A DNA stretch of 64,000 nt from Stenotrophomonas lacuserhaii (GTDB taxonomy: Bacteria > Pseudomonadota > Gammaproteobacteria > Xanthomonadales > Xanthomonadaceae): contig NZ_JACSQS010000005.1 of the NCBI RefSeq assembly GCF_014836545.1, positions 35,594 through 99,593 of the forward strand, in the 5' to 3' direction. Position numbers and translations under genes: made by a program. The notes beneath the pieces were generated by a model that did not search any database, had not been told where the DNA came from, and saw nothing but the letters and a program-made list of their open reading frames with translations. Shown in pieces: positions 9,242-20,145 of this stretch; position 1 is the first letter of the stretch, and each line of letters begins with the position of its first letter.

Positions 9242-10228
9242 ATGACCGCACTTGCCCATCGCGATTTCACCCTGTCCCCGGAAGACACCGAACGGCTTGC
9301 CAACCTGAGCGGCCCCTTCGATGGCCACCTGCGCCAGATCGAACTGAAACTCGGCGTGGAGATCGCCAACCGCGCCCACGTGTTCCGCATCACCGGACCG
9401 GCCGAAGCCGCCGCCGAAGCCCAGAAGCTGGTCGAGGCCCTGTACGAAGAGGCCGCCGAAGTCACCTTCGACAGCCAGGCCATCCACCTGCGGCTGAACC
9501 AGGCCAACGTGGAACACATCGCCGAACGCGCCTACGAGGCGCAGGACGTGGCGATCAAGGTCAAGCGCGGCACGGTACGCGGACGCGGTGCCAACCAGGC
9601 CCGCTACCTGCACCAGATCGCCGCGCATGACATCAATTTCGGCATCGGCCCGGCCGGTACCGGCAAGACCTTCCTGGCCGTGGCCAGCGCGGTGGAAGCA
9701 CTGAACGAATCGCGCGTGCAGCGGCTGATCCTGGTGCGCCCGGCAGTGGAAGCCGGCGAGAAGCTCGGCTTCCTGCCCGGCGACCTTTCCCAGAAAGTCG
9801 ACCCGTACCTGCGCCCGCTGTACGACGCGCTGTACGAAATGCTGGGCGTGGAAAAGGTCGTCAAACTGCTGGAAAAGAACGTGATCGAGATCGCGCCGCT
9901 GGCCTATATGCGCGGCCGCACGCTCAACGACGCGTTCGTGATCCTGGACGAAGCACAGAACACCACCATCGAACAGATGAAGATGTTCCTGACCCGGCTG
10001 GGCTATGGCTCCACCGCCGTGGTCACCGGCGACCTGACCCAGACCGACCTGCCCAAGCATGTGAAGTCTGGCCTGCGCGATGCCATCGACGTGCTGCGTG
10101 ATGTCGAAGGGGTGAGCTTCACCTTCCTGGAGGCCCGCGATGTCGTGCGCCATCCGCTGGTGGCCCGTATCGTAACCGCCTATGACCGTCGCGATCTGCA
10201 CGAAATCCAGCCCGGAGCCACCCCATGA
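9242..10228 (+). CDS. ybeZ: PhoH-like ATPase (YbeZ)
   Basis: A 328-residue P-loop ATPase. The Walker A is GPAGTGKTF near residue 140 and the Walker B is [10 protein letters not shown] near residue 236. An N-terminal KH-like RNA-binding region precedes it. The frame is open back to 9110, but conserved PhoH sequence begins only around [12 protein letters not shown], so I use the ATG at 9242. It overlaps ybeY by 4 bases (ATGA), and YbeZ is a known partner of YbeY in RNA maturation. Confidence 0.92.
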   Translation: MTALAHRDFTLSPEDTERLANLSGPFDGHLRQIELKLGVEIANRAHVFRITGPAEAAAEAQKLVEALYEEAAEVTFDSQAIHLRLNQANVEHIAERAYEAQDVAIKVKRGTVRGRGANQARYLHQIAAHDINFGIGPAGTGKTFLAVASAVEALNESRVQRLILVRPAVEAGEKLGFLPGDLSQKVDPYLRPLYDALYEMLGVEKVVKLLEKNVIEIAPLAYMRGRTLNDAFVILDEAQNTTIEQMKMFLTRLGYGSTAVVTGDLTQTDLPKHVKSGLRDAIDVLRDVEGVSFTFLEARDVVRHPLVARIVTAYDRRDLHEIQPGATP

Positions 10229-10710
10229 CCAAGGGTCCGGTCCGCCTTGATGTTGCGGTCAGCTACGCCCTGCCCCGCACCGGGCTGCCCTCGGCGGTGA
10301 GTTTCCGGAAGTGGGTGGCGGCGGCGCTGAAAGGCCGCATCCGCGAGGCGGATCTTGCCATCCGGCTGGTCGATGCCAAGGAAGGTCAATCCCTCAACCG
10401 CCACTACCGCGGCAAGGATTACGCCACCAACGTGCTCAGCTTCCCGGCCGAACTGCCCGAAGGCCTGCCGAAGGGGGTGAAATTCCCGCTGCTGGGTGAC
10501 CTGGTGATCTGCGCGCCAGTGGTGGCACGCGAAGCCGACGAACAGGCCAAGGCGCTCAACGCCCACTATGCGCACCTCACCGTGCACGGGGTGCTGCACC
10601 TGCTCGGATGGGACCACGAGGACGACAAGGAAGCCGACGCGATGGAACAGCTGGAGCGCGAGATCCTGGCCGAGCTCGGCATTTCCGATCCCTATGCCGG
10701 CGAGCGCTGA
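10225..10710 (+). CDS. ybeY: Endoribonuclease YbeY (rRNA maturation factor)
   Basis: A 161-residue single-strand endoribonuclease needed for 16S rRNA 3'-end processing and ribosome quality control. The zinc-binding motif [14 protein letters not shown] (three histidines) lies near residue 120. The conserved substrate-cleft arginine lies in the earlier [16 protein letters not shown] stretch. The start overlaps the stop of the PhoH-like gene, so the two are co-translated. Confidence 0.95.
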   Translation: MTKGPVRLDVAVSYALPRTGLPSAVSFRKWVAAALKGRIREADLAIRLVDAKEGQSLNRHYRGKDYATNVLSFPAELPEGLPKGVKFPLLGDLVICAPVVAREADEQAKALNAHYAHLTVHGVLHLLGWDHEDDKEADAMEQLEREILAELGISDPYAGER

Positions 10711-10789
10711 ATCTGTCGCTGACGGCTCTTCCGTAGGCCGTGGGGTTCGTGCTTCAATCCCGCGTCGAATTCATGCCAGGAAGGCTGTG

Positions 10790-10984
10790 ATGCTGGAACA
10801 ACGTCCGACCGCCGTCGCTCCCCTGCTGCTCGTTCTCGGCGCGGCCTGCGCGCTGGGTGCAGGCTGGCTGCCGCTCTCCCCGAACAGCGGCATGGCGGTG
10901 ACCGCACTGGGTACCGTCGGCGCGGTCCTGGCAGCCGGTCCGGCCTGGCGCTGGTGGACCCGCAGCGAGCAGCGCCTGCGCTGA
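10790..10984 (+). CDS. Small hypothetical membrane protein
   Basis: A 64-residue protein with two hydrophobic segments (about residues 9-27 and 34-53) separated by a short polar loop, ending in WRWWTRSEQRLR, so both ends probably face the cytoplasm. A good AGGAAGG ribosome site lies 7 bases before the ATG. It sits between ybeY and a predicted periplasmic protein. No family recognised; the ribosome site and two clean hydrophobic spans support a real gene. Confidence 0.55.
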   Translation: MLEQRPTAVAPLLLVLGAACALGAGWLPLSPNSGMAVTALGTVGAVLAAGPAWRWWTRSEQRLR

Positions 10985-11079
10985 CCGGTACAGCACGCCT
11001 GGCAGGACACCGTTGGTCGATACCGGCGTGGTGCCGCTATCATCGGGCATCCTGCCCAGCGCACGCCCGTTGATTTCCG

Positions 11080-11634
11080 ATGACACTGCCCGCCCGCATC
11101 GCCCTGCTGATCCTGTTGCCTGCACTGCCGGCCGCCGCCGCCGGCGTGGACATTCCGGCGCTGGTCGAGTGCCGCCAGGGAATCGCCGAGCATGCCGCCC
11201 TTGGCGCTGCCACCGCCGATCCGCTGAAGGCGGTCGCACTCGGCCTGCAGCCGATGCCACAGCAGAATCAGTTCATGACCGAATTCCGCCTGGCCAACCC
11301 CGCCACGGTGTTCGGCCGGCAGACCGACCACATCGCGCTGGCCGGCGCCAGCGTCATGGCCGTGCTCGACCTGGACGATCCGCGGCCGCTGGCCGGCGAA
11401 TTGAAGCTGGAGACCGCCTACGACGCAGACGGCAAGTTCATGGCCGGGCGTGAAGTAGTCAGCCGTGACACCACCGATCCGAAGACCGGTGAGCCCATGA
11501 TCGAGTCGATCATCCTCAGCGTGTCCACCGTCCGCAGCCACCCCGGCCAGACCCTGGCGGGCTGCACCTACAGCCTGGACCTGCCGGCGGAAGAAGCGAC
11601 TGCCCCGGCCCCGACGGCGTCCGCAGAGGGCTGA
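11080..11634 (+). CDS. Hypothetical periplasmic protein
   Basis: A 184-residue protein with a signal peptide of about 20 residues ending in AAAAG. The mature part has two widely spaced cysteines (VECRQG and AGCTYS) that could form a disulfide, and ends in an Ala/Pro/Glu-rich tail. No family recognised. It lies upstream of corC but is separated by 110 bases, so it may be a separate unit. Confidence 0.65.
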   Translation: MTLPARIALLILLPALPAAAAGVDIPALVECRQGIAEHAALGAATADPLKAVALGLQPMPQQNQFMTEFRLANPATVFGRQTDHIALAGASVMAVLDLDDPRPLAGELKLETAYDADGKFMAGREVVSRDTTDPKTGEPMIESIILSVSTVRSHPGQTLAGCTYSLDLPAEEATAPAPTASAEG

Positions 11635-11744
11635 ACACGGCCTTCGGGGCCGGCCCCGGGCGTCGGCGGCAGACGCGTTGCACGTCCCGCCATCCTGCTA
11701 GACTGCGTCCATCGCCCGGCCTGCCGGGTGCCTTTTTTCCCGAG

Positions 11745-12622
<878 letters not shown>

Positions 12623-12626
<4 letters not shown>

Positions 12627-13882
12627 ACCTTCGCACTGGAACGCTGCTGAGCTGCTGGCTGGCGGTACTGTTGTTGGCCGGCCTGCTGGGCCTGCCCATG
12701 CAGGCACTGGCGCAGCAGCCCGCGGCCGAGTCGGTTGCCAGCGCAGCAACCGACCCCGCGGTACCGCGCATCGGCGTGGTCACCATGCAGCCGGGCACGA
12801 TCTTCTTCGAGCGCTTCGGCCACGATGCGATCGTGGTCGTCGACCCGGTCAGCGGCGCCGCCACCTCGTACAACTTCGGCTACTTCGACCCCGGTGAGCC
12901 TGATTTCGTCAGCCGCTTCGTGCGTGGCGAAATGATGTATTACCTGGTCGCGTTGCCGCTGGAGCAGGACCTGGGCTACTACGACCAGGCCGGCCGCGGC
13001 GCCAGCGTGCAGTGGCTCGACCTGGACCCGGCGCAGGCGCGTGCACTGGCCGCCGACCTGGCCGAGCGTGCCAAGCCGGAGAACGCGCGCTACCGCTACG
13101 ACTACTACACCGCCAACTGCGCCACGATGGTGCGCGACACGCTGGACAAGGCGCTGGGCGGCGGCCTGCACGCGCAGCTGTCGGGCCGTTCGCGCGGCAA
13201 CACCTACCGCAGCGAATCGGTGCGTCTGGCATCGCCCGCACCGTGGATGTGGCTCGGCTTCGACCTGGGCCTGGGCCCGTTCGCTGACCAGCCGCTGTCG
13301 CGTTGGCAGGAGGCCTTCGTGCCGATGCGGCTGGCCGATGCGCTGCGCCAGGCACGAAACAGCGAAGGGCGTCCACTGGTGCAGTCCGAACAACAGTTGC
13401 TGGCCCACCGCATCGATGCCGAACCGGCTGAACGCGCGCGTGCCTGGTGGCCGTGGCTGGCACTCGGGCTCGGGCTGGGCGCCGGGGTGATCGCGCTGCG
13501 TCGGCGGCCGCGCCTGCTGGCCGCGCTGGCGCTGCCGTTCTGGACCTTCAGCACAATCGCCGGCGGCCTGCTGGTGTTCCTGTGGGGCTTCAGCGACCAC
13601 CACGCCGCGTGGGCCAACCGCAACCTGCTGCAGCTTTCACCGCTGTGCCTGCTGCTGCTGCCCGGCGCCGTCGCGCTGCTGCGCCGTCGCGCTCCCGGCC
13701 GCCTGTTCCGCATCACCCTGTGGAGCGTGGCGATGCTGTCAGTGGCGGGATTGGTACTGCATTGGCTCAGCCTGCAGGCGCAGTACAACATCCAGTGGAT
13801 CGTGCTGCTGCTGCCCGTGCACGCCGCGCTGGCCTGGGTGCTGGGCCGACGCCTGCCGCGATTGGCGCTTCACGCACACTGA
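12623..13882 (+). CDS. DUF4105 (Lnb-type) membrane protein
   Basis: A 419-residue envelope protein. A signal sequence (residues 1-31) is followed by the DUF4105 domain, about residues 45-240, with ERFGHDAIVV and the cysteine-bearing YYTANCATMVRDTLD. This domain belongs to the Lnb N-acyltransferase-type papain-like group; the Cys and His are candidate catalytic residues. The C-terminal half holds four or five membrane helices. The start is a TTG that overlaps the corC stop (TTGA); the next in-frame ATG would cut into the signal sequence, so the TTG is supported. A role in lipoprotein or envelope acyl chemistry is inference only. Confidence 0.82.
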
Positions 13883-13897
13883 CGCAGGATACGTGGC

Positions 13898-14914
13898 ATG
13901 ACCCTGCCTGATACCACCGGCCCCGCCCCACACAACCCCGCGTGCGTCATCAACTGTGTCCATTATGACGATGATGGCAAACGCCATGACATCAGCCTGG
14001 ATGCGATCAGCGACGTAATCGCCAGTGGCAACGGCTTCGTATGGGTCGGCCTGTACGATCCGGCCGATCCGGTCCTGTTGAAACTGCAGGAGGAATTCGG
14101 CCTGCACGACCTGGCCATCGAAGACGCGCGCAACGCACACCAGCGGCCGAAGGTGGAAACCTACGGCAACTCGATGTTCGTGGTGGTCACCACCGCGCAG
14201 ATGGTCGACGAGCGCATCCAGTACGGCGAAACCCATGCTTTCGTCGGGCCTCGCTTCCTGGTCACCGTGCGGCATGGCGCGTCGCTGTCCTATGCACCGG
14301 TGCGCGCACGCGTGGAGCGCGAGCCGCACCTGCTGAAGATGGGCCCCTCCTATTGCCTGTACGCGGTGCTGGACTTCGTGGTCGACAACTACCTGCCGAT
14401 CACCAACCGCTTCCGCGATACGCTGGAGCTGCTGGAAAAAGATATCTTCGCCGAGAACTACAAGCGCAGCACCGTGGTGCGCCTGTACGAACTCAAGCGC
14501 GAGCTCAACAAGATGCGCATGGCAGTGGCTCCGCTGCAGGACGTACTGTCTGCGCTGAGGCGCTATCCCGCTGAAACCGGGCTGGTGCCCGATGAGGTCA
14601 AGCTGTACATCCGCGACGTGCATGACCATGCGGTGCGGATCAGCGATGTGATCGATACGCTGCGCGAGATGCTGGGCACCGCGCTCAGCGTCAACCTGTC
14701 ACTGGTCACGCTGGCCCAGGGCGAAACGGTCAAGCGCCTCGGCGCCTGGGCCGCCCTGCTGGCGGCACCGACGCTGATCACCAGCTGGTACGGCATGAAC
14801 TTCACCCACATGCCCGAGCTGGATCAGCCGTGGGCCTACCCGGCGATGATCATCGGCGTCGGCGCGGTCTGCGTGGGCCTGTTCCGGCTGTTCAAACGCG
14901 TGCGCTGGCTGTAA
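13898..14914 (+). CDS. corA: CorA magnesium/cobalt transporter
   Basis: A 338-residue subunit of the pentameric inner-membrane divalent cation channel. A long cytoplasmic N-terminal domain is followed by two C-terminal helices. The selectivity motif YGMNF sits at the end of the first helix, then HMPELDQPWAYP in the periplasmic loop. It lies 15 bases after the DUF4105 gene and belongs with corC in a metal-handling group. Confidence 0.95.
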   Translation: MTLPDTTGPAPHNPACVINCVHYDDDGKRHDISLDAISDVIASGNGFVWVGLYDPADPVLLKLQEEFGLHDLAIEDARNAHQRPKVETYGNSMFVVVTTAQMVDERIQYGETHAFVGPRFLVTVRHGASLSYAPVRARVEREPHLLKMGPSYCLYAVLDFVVDNYLPITNRFRDTLELLEKDIFAENYKRSTVVRLYELKRELNKMRMAVAPLQDVLSALRRYPAETGLVPDEVKLYIRDVHDHAVRISDVIDTLREMLGTALSVNLSLVTLAQGETVKRLGAWAALLAAPTLITSWYGMNFTHMPELDQPWAYPAMIIGVGAVCVGLFRLFKRVRWL

Positions 14915-14917
14915 TCG

Positions 14918-14973
14918 GTAGCGCCGCGCCATGCGCGGCGGATCACTCGACGCCGCGCATGGCGCAGCGCTAC
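14918..14973. repeat. Inverted SMAG dimer
   Basis: Two 23-base GTAG units in head-to-head array, one mismatch apart, separated by 10 bases. Together they can form one long stem between the convergent corA and aldehyde dehydrogenase genes and may act as a bidirectional terminator. Confidence 0.8.
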
Positions 14974-14982
14974 CGGCGCTGC

Positions 14983-16347
14983 TCAGGCGACGTAGATCGT
15001 CTTGATGTTCATGAACTCATGGATGCCGTGCTCGGCCAGTTCGCGGCCGAAACCGGACTCCTTGCTGCCGCCGAACGGCAGCCGCACGTCGCTCTTGACG
15101 ATGGAATTGACGAATGCCGCGCCGCACTCCATCTGTTGCGCGAACGCTTCGCCACGCGCCGCATCGGTGGTCCACACGCTGCCACCCAGCCCGAAGCGGG
15201 TATCGTTGGCCACCCTCAGGGCGTCCGCTTCGTCCTTCACCCGGATCACCGCGGCAACCGGGCCGAACAGCTCCTCATCATAGGCCGGCATGCCCGGCCC
15301 GACCTGGTCCAGCACGGTTGCCGGATACCCTGCGTGGCTGCCAGCCACCGGCTCACCACCGGCCAGCACCCGCGCGCCCTTGGCAACGCTGGCCTGGACC
15401 TGCTTGTGCAGTTCATCGCGCAGGTCGGCCCGCGCCATCGGCGCCAGCGTGGTCCGCGCGTCGGCAGGATCGCCATATCGACGCTCGCCGGCTGCGGCGA
15501 CGAAGCGTTCGGTGAAAGCATCAGCCACCGCCTCGACCACGATGAACCGCTTGGCCGCGATGCAGGTCTGTCCGCTGTTGTCGAAGCGGGACTTCACCGC
15601 CGCCTCGACCGTCTTGTCCAGGTCCGCGTCATCGAGCACGACGAAGGCATCGCTGCCGCCCAGTTCCATCACGCACTTCTTCAGGACGTCACCGGCGGTG
15701 GCGGCGATCGAGCGCCCTGCCCGCTCGCTGCCGGTCAGGGTGACTGCTTTCACCCGGCGGTCGCGCAGCACCTCGGCGGCCTGGTCGTTGTCGATATGCA
15801 GCACATCGAACACGCCATCGGGCAGGCCACCGGCGCGCACCACCTCGTTGATCAGGTCCGCGCATTGCGGCACGTTGCTGGCGTGCTTGAGCAGGGCCAC
15901 GTTGCCGGCCATGAACGCAGGCGCGAGGAAGCGGAATACCTGCCAGATCGGGAAGTTCCACGGCATCACCGCGAACACGCAACCGATCGGCTCGTAGCGC
16001 ACGTAGCTGCGCTGCGCCTCGGTATCGATCAACTGCGGCTTCAGGTAGTCGGCAGCATGGTCGGCGTAGTACTCGCAGGCGGCCGCGCATTTTTCCACTT
16101 CCGCCAGCGCCTCGGCCTTCAGTTTGCCCATCTCGCGGGTCATCGCGTCCTGGATGTCGTCCTTGCGGGCGCGCAGCTGGGCACCAATGCCGCGCAGCAC
16201 CTTCGCGCGTTCCTGCAGGGACGTGGCGGACCACGCCGGAAAGGCGCTGGCCGCAGCCTGCAGGCGCTGTTCGATCCCGGCCTTGTCCAGCAGCTCATGG
16301 CGATAGTCCACGCGGCCGGTGGTGGGATTGACGATCTCGACGGTCAT
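14983..16347 (-). CDS. Sad-type succinate-semialdehyde dehydrogenase
   Basis: A 454-residue NAD(P)-dependent aldehyde dehydrogenase. Visible motifs are the cofactor-site VMPWNFPIWQ, the glutamate motif MELGGSDAFVVLDD, and the catalytic cysteine in SGQTCIAAKR. Length and motif details resemble E. coli Sad (YneI) and related short enzymes. Given the putrescine genes a few kilobases away, oxidation of succinate semialdehyde, the last step of putrescine and GABA breakdown, is the best guess. GGAGCCCTCC lies just before the ATG at 16347. Confidence 0.85.
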   Translation of the reverse strand: MTVEIVNPTTGRVDYRHELLDKAGIEQRLQAAASAFPAWSATSLQERAKVLRGIGAQLRARKDDIQDAMTREMGKLKAEALAEVEKCAAACEYYADHAADYLKPQLIDTEAQRSYVRYEPIGCVFAVMPWNFPIWQVFRFLAPAFMAGNVALLKHASNVPQCADLINEVVRAGGLPDGVFDVLHIDNDQAAEVLRDRRVKAVTLTGSERAGRSIAATAGDVLKKCVMELGGSDAFVVLDDADLDKTVEAAVKSRFDNSGQTCIAAKRFIVVEAVADAFTERFVAAAGERRYGDPADARTTLAPMARADLRDELHKQVQASVAKGARVLAGGEPVAGSHAGYPATVLDQVGPGMPAYDEELFGPVAAVIRVKDEADALRVANDTRFGLGGSVWTTDAARGEAFAQQMECGAAFVNSIVKSDVRLPFGGSKESGFGRELAEHGIHEFMNIKTIYVA

Positions 16348-16611
16348 GGAGGGCTCCTGTAAGTCAGGCCTCCATTCTGCGCCGCCCAACGTGAGCCGGA
16401 TGTTGCCGGACCAGCACCCTCGGCAGCCGACGGAGAAACCGGATGTCGCTCCCCTCTACCAGCCCGGGGTAAGACGGGCACATTGCACCAGCCGTCAATC
16501 CCCGACCGGCTTCCCTCTTACGGCGCTGGGCCCATGCGGTGAAACTTCCTCTGCGCCAGCCCTCACGCCAGCGCCATCCACGGCCTTCAAACAGGCCCAC
16601 AAGGAAACGTC

Positions 16612-17019
16612 GTGTACAGGAAGATCATCATGAGCACACTGCTGGGGTTGACCGCCGCCGCCGCCCTGGCCAGTCCCACGCCGCAGACGCATCCGGACCA
16701 TCCGTACCCCGGCATCGGCAGGGTCGTGGAGGTGGATTTCGGCGAGAATGCCTACGAACTGCGGTTCGAAGAAGATGGCCGCACCATGACCTATGTCGGC
16801 ATCCGCGGTCCCGAGCAGGGCGAGACCGAAACCGTTGAATACACCGCCATCGCCACTGCGCCGGACCATTATCTTCTCTACTGGATCGAGCCGGTCCATC
16901 GGGCGACGGTCGCGCAGGTCCAGGACTGGTTCGAAGACCGCGTCTACACCAACATCACCAGCGAAGGACTGGAGTTCACCAACCTGAGCGGAACGCTGCG
17001 CGACAAGGGGCCTCTCTGA
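16612..17019 (+). CDS. Small secreted MoaF-like protein, copy 1
   Basis: A 135-residue protein with a signal peptide (MYRKIIMSTLLGLTAAAALA) and a compact beta-rich body. The features YPGIGR, YELRFEEDG, ETVEYT and HYLLYWIEP resemble MoaF/PAD-like lipocalin folds. The GTG at 16612 has AAGGA 7 bases upstream and adds the positive n-region; the ATG at 16630 is the alternative. A clear paralogue lies at 20146-20616, so the two bracket potI-potH-potG. Ligand and role unknown. Confidence 0.7.
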   Translation: MYRKIIMSTLLGLTAAAALASPTPQTHPDHPYPGIGRVVEVDFGENAYELRFEEDGRTMTYVGIRGPEQGETETVEYTAIATAPDHYLLYWIEPVHRATVAQVQDWFEDRVYTNITSEGLEFTNLSGTLRDKGPL

Positions 17020-17066
17020 CCGGCTGAGCCTGCCGGCGTCGGGTGCCTGCTGCGCACCCGATACCC

Positions 17067-17912
17067 TCAGCCGTTGTCCTGGCGCGCCAGCAACAGGTCG
17101 CGCTGGCGGCGTTTTTCGCCGCGCGCGGTGACATACCAGCCGATCACCGCGGCCACCGCCACCGCCGATACCATCAGCGTGGCCAGTGCGTTGATCTTCG
17201 GGCTGATGCCCATGCGCACCGAAGCAAAAACCTTCATCGGCAACGTCGTCGAACTGGGCCCCGCCACGAAGCTGGCGATCACCACGTCGTCCAGCGACAG
17301 GGTGAAGGCCAGCAGCCAACCAGCCAGCAGCGCCGGGGCGATGATCGGCAGGGTGATCTTCAAGAACACGGTCAGCCGGCTGGCGCCCAGGTCCATCGCG
17401 GCCTCTTCCAGGGATATGTCCAGCTCCTGCAGCCGCGAAGACAGCACCACCGTCACGAAGGACAGGGTGAAGGTCACGTGGGCGATCCAGATGGTGGCCG
17501 CGCCCCGTGCCGGGAACCCGGGAATGCCGCCCATCGACACCAGCAGGGTCATCAGTGAAAAGCCCAGGATCACATCCGGCATCACCAGCGGCGCGGTGAT
17601 CAACGCACTGAAGGCGGATTTGCCACGGAAGTGCCGGAAGCGGGTCAACACCATGGCCGCCATCGTGCCCAGCACGGTGGCCGCACAGGCGGTCCAGAAC
17701 GCCACTTTCAGGCTCATCCACAGCGCATCCATCAATGCGCGGTCGTTGAACAGTTCGCCATACCAGCGTGTGGAAAAACCGGCCCAGACCGTGGCCAGCC
17801 GTGAGCTGTTGAAGGAGAACACCATCAGCAGCAGGATCGGCAGGTACAGGAAGGCAAAGCCCAGCGCCAACGCGCCCCAGCCCATCCAGCGGTAACCGCG
17901 CAGGGTGCTCAT
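17067..17912 (-). CDS. potI: Putrescine/spermidine ABC transporter permease PotI
   Basis: A 281-residue inner-membrane permease with about six helices. The EAA loop that docks on the ATPase is EEAAMDLGASRLTVFLKITL near residue 180. It overlaps potH by 4 bases (ATGA). It is the last gene of the potG-potH-potI unit, running toward MoaF-like copy 1. Confidence 0.93.
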   Translation of the reverse strand: MSTLRGYRWMGWGALALGFAFLYLPILLLMVFSFNSSRLATVWAGFSTRWYGELFNDRALMDALWMSLKVAFWTACAATVLGTMAAMVLTRFRHFRGKSAFSALITAPLVMPDVILGFSLMTLLVSMGGIPGFPARGAATIWIAHVTFTLSFVTVVLSSRLQELDISLEEAAMDLGASRLTVFLKITLPIIAPALLAGWLLAFTLSLDDVVIASFVAGPSSTTLPMKVFASVRMGISPKINALATLMVSAVAVAAVIGWYVTARGEKRRQRDLLLARQDNG

Positions 17913-18820
17913 GCCTGCTTTCCTTCCAGCACACGCTGCTGGGACCGGTTGAACAGGAAGATCGGTACCAGCAGCAGCAACAGCATCACCACCGCCACCG
18001 CCGAGGCCACCGGCCAGTTGCGGTTGTTGAAGAACTCGCCCCACAGCACGCGGCCAATCATCAGTGTGTCCGGTCCACCGAGCATTTCGGGAATCACGAA
18101 TTCGCCCACCGCCGGGATCATCACCAGCATGCAGCCGGCGATGATGCCGGCCCTGGACAGCGGCAGGGTGATGCGCAGGAAGGCCTGCCACGGCTTGGCG
18201 CCGAGGTCGTAGGCGGCCTCCAGCAGGCGCTGGTCGTGCTTGACCAGGTTGGCATACAGCGGCAGCACCATGAACGGTAGATAGCAGTACACGATGCCGA
18301 TGTAGGCTGCGGTCGGGGTGTACAGGATCTGCAGCGGCTGGTCGATCAGACCGATCTTCAGCAGCAGCTGGTTGAGCAGGCCGTTGCGGTCCAGGATGCC
18401 GATCCAGGCGTACACGCGGATCAGGAAGGAGGTCCACGACGGCAGCACCACCAGCATCATCATGATGTTGCGTGTGGAGGGCTTCATGCGCGCGATGGCA
18501 TAGGCCATCGGATACCCGATCAGCAGGGTCAGCACGGTGGAAATGGCAGCGATCCTGAACGAGCTGACATAGGCCAGCACGTACTGCTGGTCGCGCACCA
18601 GCTGCAGGTAGTTTTCCAGGTTCAGCTTCAGCGCAAGCGCGCCATCCACGTACTGCAGCAGCCAAGTGTACGGCGGCGAACCCACCCGGGTATGCGCGAA
18701 GGAGATCATCAGGATGATCACGAACGGCACCGCGAAGAACAGCAGCAGCCACAGGTACGGTACGCCCACCACCGCATCGCGCAGTCCCGGCATCCAGCGC
18801 TTGCGCACTGCCCCGCTCAT
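17909..18820 (-). CDS. potH: Putrescine/spermidine ABC transporter permease PotH
   Basis: A 303-residue inner-membrane permease. Six hydrophobic helices are visible, and the EAA loop is EAAYDLGAKPWQAFLRITLP near residue 208. It is coupled by 4-base overlaps to potG upstream and potI downstream. I start at MSGAVRKR, which begins exactly at the overlap, rather than at the in-frame codon 42 bases earlier. Confidence 0.93.
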   Translation of the reverse strand: MSGAVRKRWMPGLRDAVVGVPYLWLLLFFAVPFVIILMISFAHTRVGSPPYTWLLQYVDGALALKLNLENYLQLVRDQQYVLAYVSSFRIAAISTVLTLLIGYPMAYAIARMKPSTRNIMMMLVVLPSWTSFLIRVYAWIGILDRNGLLNQLLLKIGLIDQPLQILYTPTAAYIGIVYCYLPFMVLPLYANLVKHDQRLLEAAYDLGAKPWQAFLRITLPLSRAGIIAGCMLVMIPAVGEFVIPEMLGGPDTLMIGRVLWGEFFNNRNWPVASAVAVVMLLLLLVPIFLFNRSQQRVLEGKQA

Positions 18821-19953
18821 GAGGTCAGCACCACGCCGTCGTTGTCGCGCCAGTGCACCCACACCTCATCGCCCCAGGTCAGGCCATCGCTGGCCCAGCG
18901 CTGCGAATTGGCGAAGTTGGCCATCACCCTGGCCCCGCTGGGCAGGCGCACGTGGTACACCGAATGGCTGCCGAAGTAGGCGATGTCCTCGATCACGCCC
19001 TGGGCCTTGTTGGTATGCCCTTCCGGCTCGTCCTTGCCGATCATGATCTTCTCCGGTCGTACCGCGAAGGCGACCGGCTGGCCTTCGTAGCAGGTGATGC
19101 CGTGGCCGATGTAGATCGGCGCGGGAAACGCCGGCGAGCGCACGGTGACGTACTCCGGCAGGTCCTCGTCGATCACCCCTTCAAACGAATTCACCGAGCC
19201 GATGAAACCGGCAACGAAGCGGTTGGCCGGTTGCTCGTAGACATCCTCCGGCTTGCCCACCTGCTGGATCCAGCCGGCGTCCATCACCGCGATGCGGGTG
19301 GCCATGGTCATCGCCTCTTCCTGGTCGTGGGTGACCATCACGCAGGTCACCCCGGAGGTTTCGATGATGTTGACCAGCTCCAGCTGCATCTGCGAGCGCA
19401 GCTTCTTGTCCAGCGCACCCATCGGTTCGTCCAGCAGCAGCAGCTTGGGCCCCTTGGCCAGCGAACGGGCCAGCGCCACGCGCTGCTGCTGGCCACCGGA
19501 CAGCTGGTGCGGCCGGCGCTTGGCCAGCTGGGTCATGTGTACCAGCTCGAGCATTTCACCCACCCGGCGGCGTATCGCGTCATTTGCCAGCCCATCCTGC
19601 TTCAGTCCGAAGGCGATGTTCTGCTCCACGCTCATGTGCGGGAACAGCGCGTAGGACTGGAACATCATGTTGACCGGACGCTTGTACGGCGGCAGCGCAA
19701 CCAGCGGCTGGCCATCGAGCACGATGCTGCCCTTGGTGGGCGTTTCGAACCCGCCCAGGCAACGCAGCAGCGTGGATTTGCCACTGCCCGAGCCACCCAG
19801 CAGCGCGAAGATCTCGCCCTTGCGCACGTCCAGGTTGACGTCGTCGACCGCGACGAAACCGTCGAATTCCTTGCGCAGGTCACGGATGGACAGGTAGCCG
19901 GGCTCGCCGTGGGTATCGGCGACGACGGCTTCCGGCAGGGCTTCAGCGGGCAT
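18817..19953 (-). CDS. potG: Putrescine/spermidine ABC transporter ATPase PotG
   Basis: A 378-residue cytoplasmic ATPase. Walker A is GGSGSGKST near residue 54; the signature is LSGGQQQRVALARSLA; Walker B is LLLDEPMGALD; a C-terminal TOBE domain is also seen. It is the first gene of potGHI; the binding protein potF is encoded separately 0.67 kb upstream on the same strand, across a MoaF-like gene on the other strand. Confidence 0.94.
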   Translation of the reverse strand: MPAEALPEAVVADTHGEPGYLSIRDLRKEFDGFVAVDDVNLDVRKGEIFALLGGSGSGKSTLLRCLGGFETPTKGSIVLDGQPLVALPPYKRPVNMMFQSYALFPHMSVEQNIAFGLKQDGLANDAIRRRVGEMLELVHMTQLAKRRPHQLSGGQQQRVALARSLAKGPKLLLLDEPMGALDKKLRSQMQLELVNIIETSGVTCVMVTHDQEEAMTMATRIAVMDAGWIQQVGKPEDVYEQPANRFVAGFIGSVNSFEGVIDEDLPEYVTVRSPAFPAPIYIGHGITCYEGQPVAFAVRPEKIMIGKDEPEGHTNKAQGVIEDIAYFGSHSVYHVRLPSGARVMANFANSQRWASDGLTWGDEVWVHWRDNDGVVLTS

Positions 19954-20145
19954 GGGGGGCTCCGGGAGCGGATGGTGGACAGCGGCGCCATTCTAGCCAT
20001 GCCCGTGCCGAAGCGACATGACGGCAGTTGGCGGCCGGCGGCGCACCACTGCGGCGCGTCGCGGTCCGCTCTTACCCTGCGCACGATGGACAGGCACGCT
20101 CATCCCATAACCTGCACCGCAGTCCCCGAAGCCGAGACCCCTTCC

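Noticed and set aside
17067..18752. One 561-residue permease frame covering potI and part of potH
   Set aside because: The upstream part is out of frame with potH, which is clearly a separate gene overlapping potI by 4 bases.
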